Positions 55,930 through 64,000 of a DNA stretch of 64,000 nt are shown here, piece by piece. This DNA is from Platycnemis pennipes (Eukaryota; Arthropoda; Insecta; Odonata; Platycnemididae). The translations under genes and the position numbers were made by a program. The notes under the pieces are model-generated. The model was not told the origin of the DNA. It saw only the letters and a program-made list of their open reading frames with translations, and did no database searches. The DNA lies in NCBI GenBank assembly GCA_933228895.1, contig OW121856.1, positions 106,987,027-107,051,026 of the forward strand, given 5' to 3'. How positions within the stretch are numbered: the stretch's first letter is position 1; each line of letters starts with the position of its first letter.

Positions 55930-56450
55930 TTGTTTGATACAGATATAGTTCTAGGTTTTGCACAGTTGTAGTTGTGAAAAATAACCTACATCTTCTCAGG
56001 TTCAACAATAACATTCATTCACATAGTACTAGAAATAAAAATGCAACCCATGTAACACATCACAACTCTAAAATATCTAGTAATAGTGTATTTGCAATGG
56101 GAACAAAAATGTTCAACTCACTCCCTGAGAGCATCAAATCAACGACATGCATCATTAATTTAAAAAAAGGTAAAAAATTATTTATTGGTGAAGTACTGAA
56201 TTCACTGAATGAATTTCTGACAGATAAAGTTGCCTAAGTTAAGATTGCTTGTTTATTATCTCAACCTAAAGTACTATTTAATGTTATTTCTTCAAGTGTA
56301 TTCCCTTATGTTATTCTCTGTTTTATGTGCTTTCAGCAAAACATTGTTTATCTAACTTACTTGTAATGTACCCTATACAACTGCAAACTGTATGTAACTT
56401 ACCTTGTGTTTTGTCAATTGGGGAAAATAATAATAATAATAATTATTATA
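55930..56450 (+). pseudogene. 3' end of a CR1/Jockey-like non-LTR retrotransposon
   Basis: The frame 55974-56237 encodes the extreme C-terminus of an ORF2: HLLRFNNNIHSHSTRNKNAT then KMFNSLPESIKS and FIGEVLNSLNEFL, comparable with the HKYDTRQ ... LYNNLPQCIKN end of the element at 33490-35768. It is followed by a 200-bp 3' UTR and an AAT microsatellite tail (56428-56449). 5'-truncated. Confidence 0.7.
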
Positions 56451-56719
56451 CTTGGTATTGTCTTCAGGAATCCAAGATGACACCAAGTGTAAAAACCTAG
56501 GTTGCTTTACTTATTGAATTTGTGGCATTTACACAGTTTGTTTTCTTATCCTTCCTTTTAGTTATAAAGGTTAGCTGGGAAATAAGTAAGTTCACTCCTG
56601 AGACTGAGCAAAGGAATTCAGTCAACCCATAGTCTGACATAGTTCTTTCTTATGGCACGCCTTTCAAATAATAAGGGAACCAGTGAGGACACCGTGACTT
56701 GGTGATGGGAGAATATCAG

Positions 56720-57255
56720 AATGGGATCATTTACCACATTTTTTTTATTGCCGAATCTGATAGAGTTTGTAAAATAAAAAGACCCGTATTTTTCCGTTTT
56801 TTGATCTGTCAATTATTTCCCGAGTTATAAGCGGCGAAAAACTGATGTTTTTAACCCTTTTGGAAAAGTGGGCGTGGTGCAACCTCTGTCGTATTCGACT
56901 TTGTCCAATCACAACTGAGCCCGGGAAGCTACTTTGTCTTATCGCAATGGGGGGACACAGCTGACTCGGCCAATACGAGCAGTTGCGATAGCATCTGTGC
57001 AAGCAGACCTTCCGAGAATCCCCCTCCACTCCCTTCCCTTCCCCTAAAAGCAGTCAAGGACGGGAGCAAAATGACGTCAATGTTATCACAGCAGCTGTTT
57101 CGGTGGGCGTCACCTTTTGCTTATTTACATTTTTGATTCATGAGTGAATGGTTGTGGTTAGAAGATTAATTTTTTCACTGAAATTCTTTTTTTGTTTCCA
57201 TCTAACGATTTCGTGTACAAAATTGATATTTCGGTTCCGAGTAAAGGCCCCCATT
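56720..57255. mobile_element. 536-bp MITE, copy 2 (inverted relative to copy 1)
   Basis: Ends AATGGGATCATTTAC and the complement of AATGGGGGCCTTTAC. The interior matches 15015-15546 in reverse order, including AAAAGTGGGCGTGGTGCAAC and GGGTGACGCCCACC-type blocks. Substitutions spread along the length indicate moderate age. Confidence 0.72.
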
Positions 57256-57469
57256 ATGCACCCTAACCCTCTGATACAGCGACAGTAAAAATCATCTAAA
57301 TGATTGTAGTGCAGTGATCTACAGGGAAATTGAATAAAATATTCCAGAAGCAAAACAGTCCCGATTCACATCTCTGGATAGGGATGAGTCAAGTGAATTT
57401 AGGGGAAAAACCAATGTCCGCTGAAAGTTTCATTCGTGACGTTCTACTGCATCATATTAACTAGAGCCC

Positions 57470-57735
57470 AGGGGATCTGAAATGCTATGGTAAGTTAAGG
57501 GGAGTAATATTCTCTACATGCCTCGCAACTCTATCTGGATACCTTTCACACGTCAGCAGCAAGGCTGTGCATTCCCACCATTTCTGAGCTTATTCAAATG
57601 AACTTCAGATTAACACTCAATTCTCTATGGCAATAGACTGGGATTTCTCAATCAAAATGTTTTGTGTAAAAAGAAAATACATTTATGGCATGGGGCAAGA
57701 TTGCCATTAATGAAGTCTGTTTTCTTCTTTGATGA
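57470..57735 (+). repeat. Dispersed repeat (copy 2; copy 1 beside ABHD12 exon 4)
   Basis: Same family as 6960-7246, same orientation. The similarity stops near TTTGATGAAGGA, at the position that in the other copy lies just outside the ABHD12 exon. Confidence 0.55.
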
Positions 57736-60650
57736 AGGAGGAATCTACCCTATTGATTATTAATTAACACACTAAATGTTATTCTGCTGATATATTTGCT
57801 GCCTGTTCAAGTTAAAGGCTACTACTTGATTAAATCTAAAAAATTTAGTTCTGGATTTAATATTTCAAATATATAAAAAAAATAACTTTGCTACCAATTA
57901 AGGACCAGTGAATACACAAACTTTTATAAGAGTTGATAAGTGAGCAGAAAGTGTCAATACACCATCAAGTTCTATCCAGTTTTCAATTAACCACAAAGTC
58001 ATGTCAAAGTGAAAGTAAATTGAAAATTTATGGAAAAGATTAAACTCGGCAATATTAATCTCAGATATGAAGAATGAACTAAGGTATTACTATGGAAAGG
58101 CTAACATTTTGCACTTAATTGATGAACAATCCAGTAATATCTACGGTCAGTGTAGTACTTCGATACCCCTCAGTTTCAGAATCTGTTCCGGAAGAGCAAA
58201 CCAATTTTAAGGCAGTTAGGTACTACTGGTAATTATTATTTCTATATATTTCTATACTCTTCCTGCTGATAACATTGAGAACACAAAGGTCTCATTCAAG
58301 TTTCAATAGAGTCGTCAGTGTTGTAATAGCTAGGTTTTACAGATTTTATGACAAATATTGTAAATATTGAAATAAACAAATGATTGTTTACTTCAAATTG
58401 TTCACTGGCTTTATTTTGTTGACATTCCAATTAAATATGACAACTGCTGCTGAGTAACAAGCACACAATTCTTGGTCATCAGATTTTAAGTAACAAAAAC
58501 CCTTTTATTCCAAATAAAGTTTAGTAAATGTTTATCTAAGGTGACAAAAAAGTTTTTATGTAGATGAATAAATATAGGAATGAACATTCTATGAGATACC
58601 TTTTACTGAATTAGAATTGGTTGACTCTTTCAGAAGATATGGATTCTTAAACTCAGGGGTCTCAACGTATGTTCAACGAGATCTCTACGGAAAATAGCTC
58701 ATAGAAAGATAGCAGAGTTGAGGCATGAGTTTTGAGTAACTCTTACATAGAATTCATCAGCTATTTGTGGAAGTAGGATTTGGAAGAAAAGACACAAAAA
58801 CTTAATCAGGTTCTCAGTCTTTCTTCTCTGCATGAAGTCGTGAGAGCAGGACTCTAGAATGGAGGAGAACACGGAAGTTTTTGAAGGTCAAGTACAGAGA
58901 TGGGTGTATTTCCGATACAAAATTATTTTGGGAAATATTATTTTATGCAACTAAATTCAACTTTCAAATTAGTCCTGCTGCAAGGAGGTCTCCAACCTTG
59001 GCAATCCAATCTGCCTGCATAGCATCAGGAAAAACAAGACATAATTATTTGTTTGGATTTTCCTCCGATTTTTGCTGCACTAATTATTATTGCATTTATT
59101 TACAACTTTCATACTTTGAAGGAATGGACAAGCAGTAACATATATATTGAGCAAGAATAGGGTGCAAAACATTCTGTCGACATTTTTTTTATGCTTACTT
59201 TCTGATACTGTTCAAGTAGACTGTAAAATAAAGGTAACATAATAACTTTAAGACTTGGGAATGTGATTTTCATTTTAAGATGTGACAAATTTTCAATTTA
59301 ATAAATAAAGAGTGATATAAATAATATTTTGAACAGGTCTAAATATTATATGTGAAACTAATTCAATAGCCACACATCACATAATTTATGTTTTGACTGA
59401 TTCTGAAGACTTACATCATTCATACATGTGAAGAAATTTTGGGTAAGGATTACAAACATTGGAGTTACCAAGAGAACACCGATTTAAATAATGGGAATGG
59501 GAGGAAAAGTAACAAACTGCAGTGGATAGGGCCTGGAATGATATCGTATGCAAAAAGAAACAAAATATCAGTTGAGCTGTGATGGGTGGCCTTCCCCGTT
59601 GTTTTCCCCGAGAGTAAAATGAGAATGGGTGATGGTTGGTGACAAATGAGCACCATCGTTTCTTTGAAAAGAGAAGTATGGAAGAGGTTTCGGAGAACAG
59701 TATACAGTTGAAATTAGTGAGAAGAACATGAAAGAGACAGTGTGCTGAGATCTGAAAACATCAGGGTAGAGTTTGGTCGGTGCACGTGCTGACCAGCCAG
59801 CATATCACATAGTCTAAAATATTTTTCTTTCTTAAATGAAATATTACCCCTGCCGATATTTTTAAATTTGCAGAGTAAGGTTGTATCTAATGCATATAAA
59901 AAAAATGAGCAAAATCGAAGATTTACGTATATTTAAAAAAAGATCTGAAAATTTAAAATTGTTTTTATAGATTACAAAATTGTTTATATTTTGTAATATA
60001 ATCCCTTATTACAATTTCCAATTCAAGATCTTTAAAATAAGCCCTTTAGCACATCTGTAGCTTTAATATTCTCGGAGAATACGTAAAATGTGTAGCCACT
60101 TTGGCAAAATTCAAATTTTGCAGCATAGAAATTTCTCGTAAACAGTTGCATGTGTTAAAAAAATGGCTTTATCAAAAAAATTAATGGCGGAGGGGGACGT
60201 TAACAACTTAAGCCTTATAATGAGGGGGAGTAGCGACGTTTTTCAAGGCAACAGTGAGAAATGAGAGGAGGGGAGAGAATAAACTCATTCAAAAATCCAG
60301 AAAATACTTTTGGAATGAAAGTTTCGTTTGTTGAGTCTATGTTACTTGACAGAGGGTGGGGAGAGGTTGGGACTGTGCTTGTCAACAAATGTGGGAGAGG
60401 AGGTTGAAAACACCGAAAATGGTATCCTAGCTTATGCACGACCCCTAAGTCGAGAAGTAATGCACATAGCTCAACCTGTCACAAGATGTATGGCAATGCA
60501 GTTTTGCTAACACATTTTTCAATTAATTGAGAAGACGCCATTATTTATGCTTGATACGTGATCATAGTAAATCGTTCATATGCTAATTTCAACCATTTGA
60601 CATTTCGATATATACATCACAGGATTATAAAAATGACACGGATAAGATTG
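57736..60650. other. No recognised gene
   Basis: AT-rich, low-information DNA. Frames at 58881-59138 (+) and 60215-60439 (-) show no recognisable domains. Confidence 0.4.
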
Positions 60651-60654
60651 AAAC

Positions 60655-61100
60655 TTACAAAAATTTCCAGGTCACGTTAAAACATTTCCTGACTTTTCCA
60701 GGTTTTCCATAACCATTTTTAAATTCCCTGACTTTTCCTGGTTCATCAGGGCTGTAGCAACAATGATGCATGTCATTGGGAATCCATTGTTTTCTACTTA
60801 AGGGATTACGATTACAAAGTATTCACCTGGGGAAAAATGGCATAGGTGAGGCTTAAATTCATGCCACTAATCATATCATAAAATATCACTCGAACTTATC
60901 CCTTGACAACCAAGGCCACGGCAGTTGCTACAAAGGACCTCGTCATGCCAAGGGTTTATGTGGAACTAAATTCCTTAGGACCAAAGTTCTCTCGAACCCA
61001 GGCCTATGGGAGAAGAGCAGAGACAGGGTTCATACCAACTTTTCATTTTCAATTTCACTGACTTTTCCCTGGTTTCCAGTCCCAAAAGTTGAAATTTCCC
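60655..61100. repeat. Two copies of the dispersed TTTTCCAGG motif
   Basis: 60660-60750 contains CTGACTTTTCCAGGTTTTCC, AATTCCCTGACTTTTCCTGG and CATCAGGGCTGT. 61045-61100 repeats the theme (TCACTGACTTTTCCCTGG, TTTCCCCGACTTT). No coding. Confidence 0.45.
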
Positions 61101-61374
61101 CGACTTTATATCAATGGAAAAGCAGTAGTAGATAGGGATTTTATGGGAAAACGTAGCAAGGTATACTGTGAAATAAAATTTATTTATTCCAGGAAAGTAT
61201 CATATTCCAGTCAAAATTCAAAAACAAAACAAAATGTTAAATCTAAGCAGTCTTTGAAAAAAGATCGCAGGCTTTCCCGGCATACGCTGGAAAAGAAGGC
61301 TATTCGGGTGCTCCACTGGGTCAAATCCTACATCGCTGCCGCTGAACACAGTGAATCTTTTTCACCACGCTCTG

Positions 61375-62476
61375 ACGTCCACCTACTTCAAATACGACGA
61401 CCATTTCTACGAGCAGACGGATGGAGTTGCCATGGGATCTCCCTTGTCCCCGGTGATTGCCAATTTTTACATGGAGAACTTTGAGGAGAAAGCACTTTCT
61501 TCAGCTCCCCTTCGACCAAAGTGCTTTTTTCGTTACGTGGATGACACATTCATTATTTGGCCGCACGGACTAGACAGGCTGAATGAATTTCTTCAGCACA
61601 TGAACAGCCAACATCCCAACATCCAGTTTACAATGGAGATGGAGAAAAACGACCAGATCCCCTTCCTTGACATCCTTATCCGTAGGAGGAAGGATGGCTG
61701 TCTGGGACACAGCGTCTACAGAAAGCCTACACACGGACCTTTATTTGAACGGTCGGAGCCACCATCACCCCTCCCAGAGAAGAGCGGTACTCTCTACACT
61801 CTTCCATCGGGCCAGGACCATAGCGGATTCGGAGAGCCTTCCACAAGAGATAAAACACCTGAAGAGGACCTTCCACCAAAACGGATACAGAAAGGAGGAA
61901 ATTTCTTTGGCCCTGATAAGGACCTTTAATCTTCGGCCCGCCGGCCGGGAAGAGGAACAGCGTCAACATGTAGCAAGGGCCGGACTACCCTACATCTCGA
62001 CCGTTTCCGGCAAAATATCCAGGATTCTGAGGAGATGTGACATTGACACCTACCTCCGGCCCAGCACTAAGTTGAGAGACCATTTGGTTAAGGCAAAGGA
62101 TCCCTGTGGACTCTACACTCCGGGAGTTTATCGCATTCCCTGTGAATGCGGGCAAGCATGCGTGGGAGAGACTGGGAGGACGATTGTGACAAGGATCAAG
62201 GAGCATCGGAGGCTGTGTCAGCCCGAACAATCTGCGATAGCCGAGCATAGCATAGACGGAGACCATGCTATACAATGGGATCAGGTGAAAGTCCTTTGCC
62301 GAGATAACCATTACTGGGAGAGATTGACGAACGAAGCAATCGAAATCAGAATCAAGGACAATTCCATCAACAGAGATGCCGGGTACTCTCTCAGGAATGC
62401 GTGGAAACCCATATTGAGGAGGATGCGATTGGCTAGAAAAAGCAGAGAATCGACGGACCAATCAGAAGGCACCTGA
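61375..62476 (+). pseudogene. Penelope-like RT and GIY-YIG endonuclease
   Basis: From about 61375: LTSTYFKYDDHFYEQTDGVA, MGSPLSPVIANFYMENFE, catalytic RYVDDTFIIWPHG, FLDILIRRRKDG, SVYRKPTH; then, after a +1 shift near 61732, TDLYLNGRSHHHPSQRRAVL, PYISTVSGKISRILRRCDID and the GIY-YIG endonuclease (GVYRIPCECGQACVGETGRT, RIKEHRRLCQ, SAIAEH). The RT N-terminal half is missing. The protein would copy element RNA and cut target DNA. One frameshift only, so fairly recent. Confidence 0.87.
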
Positions 62477-62529
62477 CTCCTCAGCGAGGGGTATATATAG
62501 AGGCCAATTTCCACCACACACGACATACA

Positions 62530-62580
62530 GCCCTGAGGATGGGGAACGACTCGTTCCTTGAAACGTCGGCAGCGATGGAG
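62530..62580 (+). ncRNA. Hammerhead-like ribozyme motif of the Penelope element
   Basis: CTGAGGA at 62533-62539, a GGAACG/CGTTCC stem with ACT loop, then GAAAC at 62560-62564 followed by GTC. This order (CUGANGA, stem II, GAAA, stem III) matches the hammerhead core, and such ribozymes are known in terminal repeats of Penelope-like elements. Stem I/III pairing was not verified, so activity is unknown. Confidence 0.5.
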
Positions 62581-62630
62581 GATTTGACCCGGTGGAGCAC
62601 CCGAATAGCCTTCACTTTAAGCAGTCTTTG

Positions 62631-63386
62631 CTTAAAAATCTTAGATTACTAAAAATCAAACAAATCATCACAAAAAACTAAACTTATCCTAAGCTTGCCA
62701 TTATTGCAGCAATATGGTCATCCATTGCACTTATTTCCGCAGCCTTCTCCGAAGCTAACTTAGCCCTCTTGGCCTCAGGTCAGCCAAGTTTTGTGCCAGT
62801 TACCCCTTCTTTACCTCCTTCTCTCTCTCTTTCTAGTCTTCTTCATTTTTCCTGGCCAAGTGGCCAACTTTCTTGTTGATTTCAAGCGACTTGATGCCCC
62901 CAGCTGACTTGATGGCGTCCTAACATGACGCTGGGCAATGAGTGACTCTTCTGGCTGGTTTTCTTCAATACGGTTCTTGTTGATTGAGAATGCAGCAATG
63001 CTCCGAGCGTGCAACCACAATCTTCGTCTTTTTGCTGTGCCTCTGGCACGGTCGTATATATACAGGTCTGGCAACTTCCTATACAACCCTACAGGCTGAG
63101 CTGGCAGATCCCCTGAGGCTAAGAGAGTAGTTCCTACCTAGTGGCACTGGTAGTCCTCCTGCCCACGTTTTCAGTTAGAATTATAAGGTGAGAGAGGTGA
63201 GTTATACTGTGTTCGAGCAGAAAAGTGAGAAAATCTTTGTTCATCAGTGGCTTTCAATTTCCCTTGGATTGTAACTGACTCATCGGAGAGTATAGATGTT
63301 GATTTTATACCGGTATGTGGCTTACTTTTGAATATACTGAGCCTAAAATGCCTTTTATCATTCAGGAGTTAACAACGCAGAACAGT
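62631..63386. other. No recognised feature
   Basis: A basic minus-strand frame at 63086-62811 (TAKRRRLWLHARSIAAF) is reminiscent of transposase N-termini but too short to classify. The rest is non-coding. Confidence 0.35.
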
Positions 63387-63618
63387 TGCGTGGCTTCGGG
63401 TTGCAAGGAAGGATATGGGTAAAAAAAGTCATCAGTCTATTTTTTCCATTCCGGGAGATCCCGAGAAGCGTGCCAAACGACCCGGAGAGCAAGCTACTCT
63501 TCCAAGGAAGGATTTTGTATTAAGGGCAAGACAGGTTGTCTGCGAGAAGCACTTAGCCCCTCAGGACATCATAAGGAAAAGGTTTCTTAAAGATAGCGAT
63601 GGAAATATCATTGGAGAG
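63387..63618 (+). pseudogene. THAP-domain fragment of a P-element-type transposase
   Basis: A THAP zinc finger binds DNA via C2CH-ligated Zn2+. Here CVASGCKEGYG gives the first two cysteines; after a one-base frame change come QSIFSIPGDPEKRAKRP, RKDFVLRARQVVCEKHLAPQ (CxxH ligands) and DIIRKRFLKDSDGNIIGE. The 'VVCEKHL…IIR…DG' wording is typical of P-element-like transposases. The frame ends at GAG|GTAAGA, a good 5' splice site, compatible with an exon 1 of such an element. No downstream exon fits in the remaining window. Confidence 0.6.
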
Positions 63619-63664
63619 GTAAGAGTTTCATAGTTTTAATCTGGACCTGATGGATCTGTTCCGA

Positions 63665-63775
63665 TCATCCCTACTATCAATGGTATTGGTATCGACTTTA
63701 GGTGATTGATTCTCGATACCAATCCACAAGAATCGGTGGTATCGAGATTAAATATCGAGAATCGACACTTACCTA
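63665..63775. repeat. TATCGAGAATCG repeat
   Basis: Palindromic words GGTATCGAGATTAAATATCG and GATTCTCGATACCAATCC form a short dispersed unit similar to 38430-38520. Confidence 0.4.
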
Positions 63776-64000
63776 ACTGAAACAATGGAAAATTTTAATA
63801 CTCAAGGTGCTCAAACTGTTAACCTGAGAAAATTATGTGCAAGTCCTGCTTTGCATTTCAAAATTTTTTTCCAAAACTGAACTTAAAAAATGGGGGAAGG
63901 AGGCTATAAAAAGGGGGGACTACATTTGTAGGAATACGGTACTTTAGCACGTTTTAGCCGCACAGGAAAAGTGCCTTGAGTTGTCGATGAATGGGTCAAC

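Larger units (their letters stand above)
61257..62617 (+). mobile_element. Penelope-like element, 5'-truncated copy with 13-bp target duplication
   Basis: Flanked by identical 13-bp TAAGCAGTCTTTG at 61244-61256 and 62618-62630. The body encodes the second half of the RT and the endonuclease. A ~46-bp sequence at 61296-61341 is repeated, inverted, at 62566-62613 (GCTATTCGGGTGCTCCACTG and complement), a fragment of the element's terminal unit placed in reverse at the 5' end, as is common in this class. A hammerhead-like motif precedes the right copy. Confidence 0.85.

Noticed and set aside
22851..62617. Two Penelope fragments as one element split by insertion
   Set aside because: They carry complementary halves but different wording at the shared AMGSP motif, and the right one has its own target duplication.

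Overview
This window is animal genomic DNA, most likely from an arthropod (probably an insect) with a large, AT-rich, transposon-dense genome. The reasons are spliced genes with GT-AG introns of 10-16 kb, RTE, R1/Jockey-like and CR1/Jockey-like non-LTR elements, Penelope-like elements, pogo/Tigger, Tc1/mariner-like, Harbinger, hAT and P-type DNA transposons, and 5S- and tRNA-derived SINEs. I cannot name the species from the sequence alone. There are no prokaryotic operons and no CRISPR array.

Two host genes can be defined, both on the minus strand. The first is the N-terminal half of an ABHD12-type lysophospholipase: four exons at 18354-18326, 18256-18138, 18054-17949 and 7488-7289, whose reading phases all join. 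The catalytic Ser exon and the rest lie beyond the left edge or were not found. The second is a C2H2 zinc-finger protein: exons 54314-54048, 38309-37742, 32087-31834 and 29560-29120 (stop codon included), again with every phase matching, giving a 509-residue C-terminal part with six fingers. Its 5' end lies beyond the right edge. A short plus-strand ORF of unknown function (18803-19027) sits head-to-head with the ABHD12 gene.

Almost everything else is mobile DNA, much of it nested in the introns of these two genes. From left to right: a decayed RTE element (2.9-4.9 kb); a 5S-derived SINE (6.0 kb); hAT-like transposase remnants (9 and 12 kb); a 532-bp MITE (15 kb); a Harbinger-type MITE (16.8 kb); a paired-inverted Penelope terminus with hammerhead-like motifs (19.5 kb); a short hAT MITE; tandem repeats (20.2 and 20.8 kb). 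Then comes a USP36/scrawny-like processed pseudogene abutting a Penelope fragment and an R1/Jockey-like fragment (21.5-24.9 kb), followed by a second Harbinger-type MITE (25.6 kb).

In the zinc-finger introns lie a tRNA-derived SINE, an intact CR1/Jockey-like reverse transcriptase ORF (33.5-35.8 kb), a 1.95-kb element with two 417-bp apparently identical inverted arms (39-40.9 kb), a dimeric satellite-like tandem repeat (43.8-44.5 kb), and two pogo/Tigger-type elements with TA duplications (44.8-48.2 and 49.5-53.7 kb). A pair of ~1.1-kb inverted repeats lies about 10 kb apart. Right of the last zinc-finger exon are a third Harbinger-type MITE, a second 5S SINE, a second 532-bp-type MITE, a second Penelope fragment with a 13-bp target duplication, and a THAP-domain fragment of P-element type.

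The work is by eye. Splice sites were checked for phase and donor/acceptor consensus, not by alignment software; family names rest on recognised motifs.
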